Of a stretch of DNA of 64,000 bases, positions 42,982-52,257 are shown one piece after another. How positions within the stretch are numbered: the first letter of the stretch is position 1; every line of letters starts with the position of its first letter. The DNA is from Nostoc sp. MG11 (GTDB lineage Bacteria; Cyanobacteriota; Cyanobacteriia; Cyanobacteriales; Nostocaceae). Both the position numbers and the translations under genes were made by a program. A model generated the notes under the pieces. That model saw nothing but the letters and a program-made list of their open reading frames with translations. It was not told the origin of the DNA and made no database searches. The stretch covers positions 22,826-86,825 of the forward strand of contig NZ_JACXXN010000026.1 of NCBI RefSeq assembly GCF_014904695.1, in the 5' to 3' direction.

Positions 42982-43865
42982 AAATCCTGCTGACAGGTGT
43001 AACTGGACAAGTGGGTTGGGAATTGCAACGCACTCTGATAACTTTGGGTGAAGTGATTTCCGTAGGGCGCAGCCAGATGGATTTAACTCAACTAAATACT
43101 ATTCGCCGTATCATCCGGGAAGTCCAACCCGACTTAATTATTAATCCGGCTGCTTACACAGCAGTAGATCAAGCAGAGTCAGAACCAGATTTAGTGATGG
43201 CTATTAATGGTATTGCTCCTGGTGCGATCGCAGAGGAAGCAAAGCGGCTGGGTGCAGCAATGATTCACTACTCTACTGATTATGTATTTGATGGCTCAAA
43301 TACAACTCCCTACACTGAAGCAGATAAACCTAACCCGCAAAACGTCTATGGTATGACAAAACTGGCAGGTGAGCAAGCGATTATGGCTGTAGGAGTGCCA
43401 TATTTGATTTTACGCACCAGTTGGATATATGGCTTGCGAGGTAAAAATTTTTTACTAACTATGCAAAAGCTGGCTCAAGAACGAGAAGAAATTAGAGTTG
43501 TGAATAACCAAATTGGTGCGCCTACTTGGAGTCGCCTAATTGCTGAAGCTACTGCCCAGATTTTATCTCAGGCTCGACAGGATGTATCTGGTTTTCTCAC
43601 TAGTAAGAGTGGAATTTATCACTTAACAGCCAATGGACAGACTAGCTGGTATGGTTTTGCTAAAGCGATTTTTGACCATAATTTCCAGCAAAGTGAGCGT
43701 AAGTTACAAAGGTTAATAGCAATTACCTCTAAGGAGTATCCGACAGCAGCAAGTAGGCCAGCTTATTCCTTATTAAATAGTCAGAAATTGTCTAATACTT
43801 TTGGGCTGGTTCTGCCAGAGTGGCAAAGGAGTTTAGAGTTAGTACTGACTGACATTGAGGATTGA
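42978..43865 (+). CDS. rfbD: dTDP-4-dehydrorhamnose reductase
   Basis: 295 residues, a Rossmann-fold SDR-type enzyme. It has the NAD(P) glycine motif ILLTGVTGQVGWELQRTL, INPAAYTAVDQAESEPDL, STDYVFDGSNTTPYTE, and the active-site YGMTKLAGEQ (Y-x3-K), followed by ILRTSWIYGLRGKNF. It makes dTDP-L-rhamnose in the last step. Overlaps rfbC by 4 bp. The dehydratase gene rfbB, second step of the pathway, is not in the window and must be elsewhere. Confidence 0.96.
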   Translation: MKILLTGVTGQVGWELQRTLITLGEVISVGRSQMDLTQLNTIRRIIREVQPDLIINPAAYTAVDQAESEPDLVMAINGIAPGAIAEEAKRLGAAMIHYSTDYVFDGSNTTPYTEADKPNPQNVYGMTKLAGEQAIMAVGVPYLILRTSWIYGLRGKNFLLTMQKLAQEREEIRVVNNQIGAPTWSRLIAEATAQILSQARQDVSGFLTSKSGIYHLTANGQTSWYGFAKAIFDHNFQQSERKLQRLIAITSKEYPTAASRPAYSLLNSQKLSNTFGLVLPEWQRSLELVLTDIED

Positions 43866-44368
43866 GGACAGTAATTATCAGCAGTTCAAGACAAAGGTCT
43901 GATTTCCAGTTGTGTTGCAAAAAGTTCTTCAGGATAAAAGTTCTGTATACTATGGTGGCTGCTTTATGTCCGAAGTATACAAGGGTGAGGCGCTCCCTGG
44001 TTTAACTACGCAAAACTAACTTTCCCTCTCAATCGCCACAGAGGGACAGACTTGAACTAAAGTTCAAGGCAAAGAGAGGTTTATCGAACTCCTAGGAAAC
44101 TAGATTGTTTCTTTTAAGGTAGAACTCATGCCTTTTGTTGGAAGTTCACATCAGCCTGGGCGATCGCTCTAGGAAAGCAGTAGACTGAATTAATCAGTTT
44201 GATTTATTAAATTGAAAAAAATCAATATTTGCTTTGATTGCTAAAAGTCTTTAGACTAGTAACAACTAATTAGCAAAAACTCGGCTGTTAAGTTTTCTTT
44301 CGCAGTAGCTTAAGAAAACCTAAGCAGTAAAATTATAGCTTTAGGTATGAATTTAAAATGTTACGCCT
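43866..44368. other. Intergenic region upstream of the Rrf2-type regulator
   Basis: 503 bp. GTATACT (43945-43951) and AGTATAC (43974-43980) could form a stem with a 22-base loop. Apart from that and one HIP1-type GCGATCGC site I see no recognised motif, and no convincing ORF. It should contain the regulator's promoter. Confidence 0.45.
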
Positions 44369-44806
44369 GTGGTAATTTCTAACAAATCAGAATATGCACT
44401 TTTAGCCCTGTTAGAGTTAGCAACCTGCTATCCTAACGGTGAATCCCTGCAAATTCGAGAGATAGCGGTATTACAAGATATCCCGAACCGCTATTTAGAA
44501 CAACTCTTAGCAACCTTAAGGCGTCAAGGCTTGATTAAGAGCATACGCGGAGCCAAAGGCGGCTATGTTCTGGCAAGAGATCCCCGGACGATCACAGTTT
44601 TGGATGCTTTTAATTGCATGGAAGGGTCAGACATTGTTGTCTCTACTTCTGAAACAACTTCCAGCACAATAGAAGGCGAACTAATTCAGGAAGTTTGGCA
44701 AGAAGCCCGTCAGGCTGCTAATGCCGTGTTGCAAAAATATACACTCCAAGACCTTTGTGAACTGCGAGCCATCCGAAAAAATAAAGAGTTGATGTATTAC
44801 ATTTAA
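44369..44806 (+). CDS. Rrf2-family transcriptional regulator
   Basis: 145 residues starting at GTG (44369), giving MVISNKSEYALLALLELA, the usual Rrf2 opening. A winged helix follows: LQIREIAVLQDIPNRYLEQL as the recognition region, then RRQGLIKSIRGAKGGYVLAR as the wing. The three cysteines that hold a [2Fe-2S] cluster in IscR are absent (the only cysteines are in TCYPN, FNCMEG and LCELR, not in C-x5-C-x7-C spacing), so it is likely cluster-free, or binds another effector as in CymR. It resembles the Slr0846 group of cyanobacteria. Target genes are unknown; it is not clearly tied to neighbours. Confidence 0.85.
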   Translation: MVISNKSEYALLALLELATCYPNGESLQIREIAVLQDIPNRYLEQLLATLRRQGLIKSIRGAKGGYVLARDPRTITVLDAFNCMEGSDIVVSTSETTSSTIEGELIQEVWQEARQAANAVLQKYTLQDLCELRAIRKNKELMYYI

Positions 44807-44962
44807 TACACCGATTTCAATATATTTCGGGGTAAGGGGGAAGGGGAAAGGGGGAAATCAAGTTTTAATCCTTTTCTGGACTACAAAGTAAATAAAGAGT
44901 GTTGATCTCAAAAGTATTGACACCGATTTAGCGCATTGTCTGACCCATCTCTCACGGAAAAA

Positions 44963-47900
44963 TTATTCTTGTGGGCGATCGCTTTGCATTTGTTGGGTTA
45001 ATGCGATAATTTCTTCAAAACAGAAGCGGTCAACCAGATCGGTCAGTGCCTTGATGAGGTGATCGTGCGGCTCAGGAATTTGCTCAATTAGCTTAAGAAT
45101 TTCCTTAGCATTAATTCGGAGCGCCGCCTGATGCAGTTGGTCGATCCAGTTACTCGGCATTACCTCTAAGTCTGCAACCGTTAATATAGGCGTAAAGGAT
45201 GCATTAGAAACCCAAGCTGTTCCTTCTGTGTTTTCCTGATTGTCCGGTTCGTCAGCATAAACATAGCGAACGCCCAAGTATTCAGCCATCTTTTCAAAAA
45301 TCACGGTTGTCCGAAATGGCTTACGCACAAAGTCATCAAAGCCCATAGATAGCGCTGTTAAGCGGTCTTCCTCAAATGCGCTCCCGGTCAACGCAATGAT
45401 CACCGGGGCTTGAGAGCCTGCTGTTTTAATCTGCCGAGTTGCCTCAAATCCGTTCATAATTGGCATCCGCAAATCCATCCAGATTAAGTTAGGCGACCAG
45501 CTTTCCCAAAGCTCGATCGCAGCTTGACCGTTTACTGCTTCCCGTACCTCAAAGCCAATGGGGGTCAACAACTCAACCAGAAGCCGCCGATTTTCCAGTT
45601 TATCCTCGACAACTAGAATGCGATAGGTGGGTTGTCCTGCTTCTAAACCAATGACTTGCCGACTCCGTGCAGGCATTGGTAAGGTATCCAAAATCACTAC
45701 ACGAGTTTGAATATCAAACGTAAAAGTCGAGCCTTCTCCTAATGTACTATTCACCGTTATATCTCCACCCATGAGCCGGACAAATCGCTGGCTGATGGGT
45801 AATCCGAGTCCAGTTCCTTCCTGAGCTTTGTGCCCCGCGTCTGTCTGCACAAACGGCTCAAATAAACGATTAAAGTCAGAAGCAGCAATGCCGCAACCCG
45901 TATCTTCGACACTGAAGCGGAGGGTGATAGGATGATCAGGCGTGATGGTTTGGCTAAGAGTTTCTACCCGCAACGTTACTTGACCGACCTGTGTAAACTT
46001 AATTGCATTTCCTAATAGATTAACGAGAACCTGGCGCAATTTACTTTCATCAGCACAGATGTATTGCGGAATTGTGTGCGATCGCTCAAAAATAAGCTGT
46101 AACCCTCTTGATTGAGCTTTCAAACCAAACATCTTCTGGAGTCGATCAAGTAACCCGTAGAGGTCAAAATTTGTTTCGTTGAGTGTGATTCGACCCGCTT
46201 CAATTTTGGACATCTCCAACACGTCATTGATTAAGGTCAGCAAATCTTCGCCACTGCGGTTGATGGTATCCAAGTATTCCTGCTGCTGCGAGTTAAGCGA
46301 TCGATTCCGCAGCAGCAATTGGGTAAAGCCGAGGATGATGTTGAGGGGAGTTCGCAGTTCATGGCTCATGTTAGAGAGAAACTGGCTTTTAGCAAGGTTG
46401 GCGGCATCTGCGGCTTCTTTGGCTTTTTTTAGCGCGACTTCGGTTTTTTTGAGCTTGGTGATATCACGAGCAACCCAAAGCACTGTCCGATCAGACAATG
46501 GCGAGACGCTAGCTAAAAACCAAGTTTCTCGATTCTTGATCGACAAGTGGTATTCAACAAAAACATTCTTGCGAGTGCCATCAGGGTTTCTGGGTTCTTC
46601 TTTCAGCTCCAACGCTTGCTGAATGGCATCGACTATTAAATTGGCAATTTCTTTAGGTAAGACTTCATGAACTTTTTTGCCAAGGCGATCTACATCAGGT
46701 TTGTAAGCGAAAGATTGTGTTAGCACATACTTTGTTTGCACATATTTTAGGTAACGACCTTCCGCATCAAAAACGACTACCATGTCGGTCATCGCAGCGA
46801 ACATTAACCGGAGTTCTGCCTCCGATGTTTTCAGTGCCGCCTCTACTTTTTGACGACCCCTTCGGGCAGCTTCGCTAACGCGAATTTCCCGCTGAAGTTG
46901 AGCATTTTTATCGTCGAGTTCTGTGGTGCGTTTCTTAACTCGGCTTTCTAATCTCTCGTTGGTTAGTGCTAAGGCTAAAAAAGATTCACGCAACTGTTGC
47001 GCCATTTGGTTAAAAGATTGCGCTAACTCATTTAACTCGGTTGTGTTGTTCACAGAAACTCTTTGGTCTAAGTTTCCTGCTGCGATCGCTTTGGCTGCGC
47101 TCCCCAGTCGTAAAATCGGCTGCGTAATCCAGCGAGCTGTAAAAATGCCTAATCCAGTTGCGAGCGCAAACGCGACCAGACAAAGCACAATTGTTGTGCG
47201 AGTATTAGCATTGATTTGATCCATGAAATCCCGTTCCGGGACGACGACAATGATCAACCAGTCCAATCCTTGATCATTTTTCATGGGTACAACTTGTAAA
47301 AATTGCCGTTGACCCTGAATCTCAAAATCAAGTTGTTGCTTTTTGTCTATTTCGGTTAAGTTTCCAAAGCGTTGCAGCAAATATTCGGTGGTGCGTCGCG
47401 TTAAAATATCATTGCTTGCGATCGCTTTGACTCGGATGGGATTCTGCGCTGTGAAAGGCGCTGTGGGATTTTCAATTACGTAAGGTTGTTGAGTGGCGGA
47501 ACTACCAACCAGCAATCCCGTACGGCGTTCCAGGATAAAGGTTTCGCCCGATCGCCCTATTTCCAAACTCCGCAGAAATTGACTAATCCCAGTCAGTGAA
47601 AAATCTACCGCAGCAACGCCTAATAGATTATTGCGATCGTCATAGATTGGCAAGCTGGCATTCAGCACATATCTGGGTGTGGCAAACAGTTTATAAATTC
47701 CGCCCCAGTTTGCTGTTTGAGACTGGACTGCTGATTGATACCAAGGACGAGTTCGAGGATCGTAATTGGGTCTGGATCTTAAAAGTCTAGTGTAACGTCC
47801 CGGTTGCTCTGCCGCATAAATCCGGATCTCATCCTCGGTGGACTTACCCGAAAGTTTCACTTGAAACCGACCATCATCGGACCTTTCCACCGCAACATGT

Positions 47901-48268
47901 TCTCGATATTCTGACCCAACGTAAACCGCCGTCACCGTATCAAACGTCTCAAGTTGATACCAAAGGTGCCGTTCTAATGCTAGTAAATTTTGCACATTAA
48001 CTTCACCCAGCCGGATCGCATTAGCATTCAGTTGATTGATTTTATGAGGCGTTTCAACATAGGTTTGAAGATACTGTTGAATTCGAGCCGTGATTTCACT
48101 GCGGAGTTGAATTGCTACCTCGTTAACCGCTCGTTGCCCATTCTGAATTGATAGCCACCCAGTTAACCCCACGGCTAGAGAAATTTGCAGTATAAAAGGT
48201 ACTACAAGAATGTGGCGCAAAGGCACACTTTTAGCAAGCTTTAAAATTTGATGGGTGAGAGGACGCAT
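44963..48268 (-). CDS. Hybrid sensor histidine kinase (dCACHE-HAMP-PAS-HisKA-HATPase-REC)
   Basis: 1101 residues from the ATG at 48266-48268, which has AAGGAG 8 bases upstream; a GTG 63 bp earlier lacks one. Domain order: membrane helix (about 20-40), extracellular dCACHE sensor (about 45-360) with SRPNYDPRTRPWYQSA and GVAAVDFSLTGISQFL, second helix, HAMP (WITQPILRLGSAAKAIA), coiled coil, PAS (from about 510), HisKA with SNMSHELRTPLNIILG, HATPase (LVNLLGNAIKFT, DTGCGIA, GTGLGLPIS) and a receiver with WMDLRMPIMNG. dCACHE kinases bind small extracellular ligands; the ligand here is unknown. Divergent from the response-regulator/kinase gene at 48803. Confidence 0.93.
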   Translation of the reverse strand: MRPLTHQILKLAKSVPLRHILVVPFILQISLAVGLTGWLSIQNGQRAVNEVAIQLRSEITARIQQYLQTYVETPHKINQLNANAIRLGEVNVQNLLALERHLWYQLETFDTVTAVYVGSEYREHVAVERSDDGRFQVKLSGKSTEDEIRIYAAEQPGRYTRLLRSRPNYDPRTRPWYQSAVQSQTANWGGIYKLFATPRYVLNASLPIYDDRNNLLGVAAVDFSLTGISQFLRSLEIGRSGETFILERRTGLLVGSSATQQPYVIENPTAPFTAQNPIRVKAIASNDILTRRTTEYLLQRFGNLTEIDKKQQLDFEIQGQRQFLQVVPMKNDQGLDWLIIVVVPERDFMDQINANTRTTIVLCLVAFALATGLGIFTARWITQPILRLGSAAKAIAAGNLDQRVSVNNTTELNELAQSFNQMAQQLRESFLALALTNERLESRVKKRTTELDDKNAQLQREIRVSEAARRGRQKVEAALKTSEAELRLMFAAMTDMVVVFDAEGRYLKYVQTKYVLTQSFAYKPDVDRLGKKVHEVLPKEIANLIVDAIQQALELKEEPRNPDGTRKNVFVEYHLSIKNRETWFLASVSPLSDRTVLWVARDITKLKKTEVALKKAKEAADAANLAKSQFLSNMSHELRTPLNIILGFTQLLLRNRSLNSQQQEYLDTINRSGEDLLTLINDVLEMSKIEAGRITLNETNFDLYGLLDRLQKMFGLKAQSRGLQLIFERSHTIPQYICADESKLRQVLVNLLGNAIKFTQVGQVTLRVETLSQTITPDHPITLRFSVEDTGCGIAASDFNRLFEPFVQTDAGHKAQEGTGLGLPISQRFVRLMGGDITVNSTLGEGSTFTFDIQTRVVILDTLPMPARSRQVIGLEAGQPTYRILVVEDKLENRRLLVELLTPIGFEVREAVNGQAAIELWESWSPNLIWMDLRMPIMNGFEATRQIKTAGSQAPVIIALTGSAFEEDRLTALSMGFDDFVRKPFRTTVIFEKMAEYLGVRYVYADEPDNQENTEGTAWVSNASFTPILTVADLEVMPSNWIDQLHQAALRINAKEILKLIEQIPEPHDHLIKALTDLVDRFCFEEIIALTQQMQSDRPQE

Positions 48269-48802
48269 GTCCGAACTCCTTAAATTAAACAGCAATGCTA
48301 GGGTGCTAATGCTGACCCAGAAGCTTTTCACTTCCGATGAGGCTTATTAGCATAATATAAAGGATGATTTGTCTAAAATAAAATTACCCTCATGGGTAAT
48401 AGCAAAGTAGGAAAACATCCAATAATATAGTTAAAACTTAATTTTTAAACCGTGGCAAAGGTTATATACAGCGGTCAAAAGTGATGTTTTTTTATGTTGT
48501 CAATTTGTTGAAAATCACTGCTGATAAAATTAATTGCAATAGGTAGACGGAAATAAAATAAACCATATTAAGTAGTGTAAATTATTAATTTTCTAGTAAA
48601 GTTTTATGCTTTACGCCCAATTTTAACAAATAATTGTTTATTTTCATCGATTTATTTATACGCGTTGTACCTTGGAAATAACTAACATTATCAATAGATT
48701 TATTGCACAGCTTTGATTTTGCATCACTCATCATTCAAAATTTTTGTAGAATGCTTTAGCAATAGCGTGATAATTGACGATTCTCTTAGCCCTTTGAGAA
48801 GT
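48269..48802. other. Divergent promoter region between two kinase genes
   Basis: 534 bp, AT-rich. It should hold the promoters of the hybrid kinase (leftward) and the REC-kinase (rightward). I see no strong hairpin, repeat or known operator in it. Confidence 0.4.
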
Positions 48803-49906
48803 ATGGAATTCACCCAATCAGCCAAGGGAGATATTCTGATCGTTGACGACACTCTAGATAATCTCCGCCTCTTGTCAGCAATGCTTGATGAACAAGGTTA
48901 CGAAGTTCGGAGTGTCACCAATGGTTCGATGGCGTTAATCGGCATACAAGCTCAACCTCCAGACTTGATTCTGCTTGACATCAATATGCCTGGAATGACT
49001 GGCTATGAGGTATGTCAGCGCCTAAAATCTAATCCCCAAACCCAGGAGATTCCCGTCATTTTTATTAGCGCTTTAAATGAGGTATTCGATAAGGTGAAAG
49101 CCTTCTCGGTTGGAGGCGTTGATTTTATTCACAAACCTTTTCAGATTGAGGAGGTTCTGGCCCGGATCGAGCATCAACTCAAACTTTGCCGCTTACAACT
49201 GCAACTCCAAGAGCAAAATCGTCGCTTGCAGCAGACAGAAGCAGAACTGAGGCGATCGCTTGAGCAAGAACGAGCGCTGAATCAACGCATCGAGGAAATG
49301 GCGGCGTTAGAAGAACGCAATCGAATTGCGCGTGATATCCACGACTCGCTAGGACATTCCCTCGTTGCGCTCAATGTGCAAATGGAAACAGTGTTGACAC
49401 TTTGGCAAGTTGATGTTGAACGAGCGCGATCGTTTTTAGTAGAGGCGAAAAAATTGGGTTCAGAAGCTCTGCAAGCAGTACGGGAATCAGTTTCCGCCAT
49501 TCGCTCAGACCCACTCCAGGGACAATTGCTTGAAGGTGCGATCGCCAACCTTGCAGAGGAATTCTATCACCTCACCGATATCTTACCAGAGTGCCAAATT
49601 GATTTATCACAACCGCTTTCCGACTCAGTAAATCATGTAGTGTATCGCATTATCCAGGAAGGGCTAACCAACATTTATAAACATGCCAAAGCCACAAGCG
49701 TTCAGATCAAAATTCAAACAGCGCCTATAGGGCTATCGCTGACACTCCAAGACAACGGTCAAGGTTTTCAATCAGATCAAGCCGTGGCAGGGTACGGTCT
49801 TCAAGGAATGCAAGAACGAACAGCTACGGTAGGCGGACAGCTAGAAATTGTCAGTAAACCGGGTGCTGGCTGTCAGATTGTCGCCAACTTTCCCAGGAAG
49901 GGATGA
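48803..49906 (+). CDS. Receiver domain-NarL-type histidine kinase (REC-HisKA_3-HATPase)
   Basis: 367 residues from the ATG at 48803, close to the natural receiver start ILIVDD; an in-frame frame extension upstream adds 30 unconserved residues. Residues about 10-125 are a receiver with LLDINMPGMTGYEV as phospho-site; a coiled coil (about 130-175) leads to HisKA_3 with RNRIARDIHDSLGHSLVALN style phospho-histidine motif in ARDIHDSLGH, then HATPase_c with IIQEGLTNIYKHA, DNGQGF and GYGLQGMQER. This is the sensor-less soluble type that takes input through its own receiver. Its natural partner is the NarL-type regulator at 50388. Confidence 0.93.
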   Translation: MEFTQSAKGDILIVDDTLDNLRLLSAMLDEQGYEVRSVTNGSMALIGIQAQPPDLILLDINMPGMTGYEVCQRLKSNPQTQEIPVIFISALNEVFDKVKAFSVGGVDFIHKPFQIEEVLARIEHQLKLCRLQLQLQEQNRRLQQTEAELRRSLEQERALNQRIEEMAALEERNRIARDIHDSLGHSLVALNVQMETVLTLWQVDVERARSFLVEAKKLGSEALQAVRESVSAIRSDPLQGQLLEGAIANLAEEFYHLTDILPECQIDLSQPLSDSVNHVVYRIIQEGLTNIYKHAKATSVQIKIQTAPIGLSLTLQDNGQGFQSDQAVAGYGLQGMQERTATVGGQLEIVSKPGAGCQIVANFPRKG

Positions 49907-50062
49907 GGGAATGGGGGAGTGGGGGAGGATAGGGGCAAAAGAATAATTCTCTTTCCCCATTCCCAATCGTAAAATAACTCCATTAGGAATTCGGAATTCG
50001 GAATTTGTAGTTTGTAGTTGATATATAGAGCAACTAACTTTAGTTACGGTACTAAATAAATT

Positions 50063-50103
50063 TTATCCCTTAGCGTCAGCTAGTGGCTGACGCTAAGGGA
50101 TAA
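50063..50103 (+). terminator. 18-bp perfect hairpin
   Basis: TTATCCCTTAGCGTCAGC (50063-50080), loop TAGTG, GCTGACGCTAAGGGATAA (50086-50103). It could terminate transcripts from the REC-kinase gene 157 bp upstream, although it lacks a T tract (it is followed by TAAAATA). It may equally be a dispersed palindromic repeat. Confidence 0.5.
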
Positions 50104-50302
50104 TAAAATACCCAATTACGCATGATCAACTATGAATTATTTTGACAAATATCATTTGACAAGATGACAAATGTCATGCTTAAGTTATGACATTTATTCG
50201 ATGCAAGCACCTTTCAATTTCGATAAGTTAAACCAACTCACCAAAATTAGACCACAGATCCAAATTATGTGGAAACCCAGATTAAATTTTACTTGCTTAA
50301 TT

Positions 50303-50372
50303 ACGAATTACAAATTACGAATTACGTAGCTTGCTTCTCACGCCTAGGCGAGTATTACGAATTACGAATTAA
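50303..50372. repeat. ATTACGAATTACG repeats with palindromic insert
   Basis: Copies of ATTACGAATTACG flank GTAGCTTGCTTCTC plus the palindrome ACGCCTAGGCGAGT. The inverted form with a slightly different palindrome (CTCGCCGGAGGCGAG) is found at 63052-63092, and a further variant at 57834-57914. All lie in intergenic DNA. Confidence 0.7.
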
Positions 50373-50387
50373 TATGAGGTAGCTCCG

Positions 50388-51086
50388 ATGAAAAATGATG
50401 AATCTTCTCCAATTCGCCTGTTAATCGTTGACGACCAGAGCCTCATTCGTCAGGGACTTAAAGCAATACTAGAACAGGAGCCTGATTTGCAAGTCGTTGG
50501 TGATGCCGAGAATGGCAAAGTAGCATTAGAGCTTGTCGCTGCACTCCAACCTGATGTGGTGCTAATGGATATTCGGATGCCCGAAATGGATGGAAGAACC
50601 GCGACAAAACTGATTGTGCAAAACTTTCCTAATGTTAAAGTTCTCGTCTTGAGCACATTTGATGATGACTCTTATCTCACAGGGGCAATGCGTGCAGGAG
50701 CAAAAGGATATTTGCTCAAGGATATGCCCTCACGTGAGCTAGCAGATGCGATTCGCTTTGGGCATTATGGCTATACTCAATTTGGACCGGGGTTATTTGA
50801 TAAATTGTTGGCTACGAAAGCTACATCAGCCCCAACTAGCCAAGACTCCGCCTCATCAAAGCCATCGGAAATCACCGCACGAGAACAAGAAGTCTTACGT
50901 TTGATTGGCGTTGGCGCAACAAACCGCGAAATTGCCCAACAGCTTTACATTACAGAAGGAACTGTAAAAACTCATGTGACAAGTATTCTTAGCCGCCTTA
51001 ATCTCAAAAATCGATCGCAACTTGCCATATATGCAAATACTGCTCTAAAGGAAGAAAACAAAGTATCTGGGAAGCTACAGGAATAA
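50388..51086 (+). CDS. NarL/FixJ-family response regulator
   Basis: 232 residues. The receiver domain (about 9-125) has LLIVDDQSLIRQGL with the acidic pair, VVLMDIRMPEMDG as phospho-site, and LLKDMPSREL with the conserved lysine. A linker leads to a LuxR-type HTH (about 165-225): ITAREQEVLRLIGVGATNRE and TEGTVKTHVTSILSRLNL. Phosphorylation normally promotes dimerisation and promoter binding. Placed downstream of the HisKA_3 kinase, it is its likely partner. ATG preceded by GAGGTAGC. Confidence 0.95.
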   Translation: MKNDESSPIRLLIVDDQSLIRQGLKAILEQEPDLQVVGDAENGKVALELVAALQPDVVLMDIRMPEMDGRTATKLIVQNFPNVKVLVLSTFDDDSYLTGAMRAGAKGYLLKDMPSRELADAIRFGHYGYTQFGPGLFDKLLATKATSAPTSQDSASSKPSEITAREQEVLRLIGVGATNREIAQQLYITEGTVKTHVTSILSRLNLKNRSQLAIYANTALKEENKVSGKLQE

Positions 51087-51262
51087 ACCGGATAATAATA
51101 GAGCAATTTTTATATGTAGCAACCTGCAATTAGAAATGCTCAAACCTGCACTTCCCGACATTTTCAGCCAGTATAAAATTTACTGCAACTAGCCTAAATA
51201 CCTTTATTACAGGCCGCTATATGTATATAGGTTTTTAGTCCGTTGCTATTCGCAGGCGAAAA

Positions 51263-52081
51263 TTATGATGCAGAAGAAAGTAAGCTTTCAATTGCGTCTG
51301 CGACCTCCTGTGTAACTTCGACAGAAGGCAGATGACTTTTAGAACTCGATCTATAAATATGATACCAATGGTATTTATTTGCAAAAACTTGTTGTGCTTC
51401 AAGATACTTGGTATCATCCAGTAGAGAATAAAGGTTTTTCATTTGGGTTGGCGAGTAAATATTGAGCACTGTTGGTGCTGGAGCAAGTGTCTCAAGCAAG
51501 CGCAAAGCACTGCCAAATTCTCTGTATGACCTGCCTATTTCTCGACCCGCACGCGACCACATGTGGAAATCGTAATTTGTCATAAACTCATGGAAGGGTT
51601 TGGCGAGGTTAGGATCACCTACCGACCAACCGATGAATAATGCGTCACGCGCACTTTGCCATTGATCGGGCTTTTGCATCTTATCCAATGTCTCAAAAAA
51701 TATCTGAGGCGGCTCAATAATGATCCACTCCAGAAAGACCATCTTTGGAACGCGATTAACCAACCTCCGCCTTAATTCAATCGCTATCCATCCAGCATGT
51801 GCTACTGAGACTGTGACGAATTCATTTATGTTAAGTGAATCTACAAGCTTAATAGTTTCACGGATCATATCTTCACTGCCAAAGTCTCCTTCTGGGCGCA
51901 GTGATTCGTTATGTCCCAATAAATCGACATTGATAACTCTTCGCTTTTTACTTTCGACTTCCGCAAGTGCTGCCAAAATCCCCCGATCAGCGCACCATCC
52001 TGGAAACAAGAGTAAGGCAGGTTCGCCTACTCCTATGTCGTCGAAAGCAAGTTTTGATTTTCCAGTTAGCTCATCCATCAT
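51263..52081 (-). CDS. Alpha/beta-fold protein resembling cofactor-free 2,4-dioxygenases (HOD/QDO-like)
   Basis: 272 residues. It aligns by eye with 1H-3-hydroxy-4-oxoquinaldine 2,4-dioxygenase (HOD): GWCAD (HOD GWCHD) at 28-32, VDLLGHNES, the elbow SVAHAGWIAIEL (HOD HSHGGWVLVEL), VFLEWII, DKMQKPDQWQ, FMTNYDFHMWSRAGREIGRS, and the C-terminal SKSHLPSVEV with His250. The usual nucleophile serine of the elbow is replaced by Ala94, and the acid is Glu118. So ordinary ester hydrolysis is unlikely; in HOD, His and Asp do the chemistry and the serine only helps bind substrate. It could act on a quinolone- or phenol-like compound, or be non-enzymatic. Confidence 0.7.
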   Translation of the reverse strand: MMDELTGKSKLAFDDIGVGEPALLLFPGWCADRGILAALAEVESKKRRVINVDLLGHNESLRPEGDFGSEDMIRETIKLVDSLNINEFVTVSVAHAGWIAIELRRRLVNRVPKMVFLEWIIIEPPQIFFETLDKMQKPDQWQSARDALFIGWSVGDPNLAKPFHEFMTNYDFHMWSRAGREIGRSYREFGSALRLLETLAPAPTVLNIYSPTQMKNLYSLLDDTKYLEAQQVFANKYHWYHIYRSSSKSHLPSVEVTQEVADAIESLLSSAS

Positions 52082-52257
52082 TCAATACGATTGTGTTGCC
52101 AAAATTTTTTGAGGACGGGGTGTGGGTAGTATTCGCGTTCTAAACTCCCTAGGAGTAGCAACGGATGCTGAGCGCGAAGTGGATTAGTGTCAGTTAAGTT
52201 TCACTTCGTTCAACTCAAAACCATCGTTCTTTAGTTAGGTTTTGCGCTTTGTCGGCA

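Larger units (their letters stand above)
49907..50387. other. Intergenic region with strong hairpin and tandem repeats
   Basis: 481 bp between the REC-kinase and its response regulator. It contains GGAATTC-type repeats (about 49987-50007), an 18-bp perfect hairpin (50063-50103), and ATTACGAATTACG-type repeats around a CGCCTAGGCG palindrome (50303-50372). Part of this same repeat block recurs at 63001-63093. Confidence 0.7.

Noticed and set aside
43945..43980. Riboswitch or sRNA around the GTATACT/AGTATAC stem before the Rrf2 gene
   Set aside because: A seven-base stem with a 22-base loop and no further conserved structure is too weak to call.
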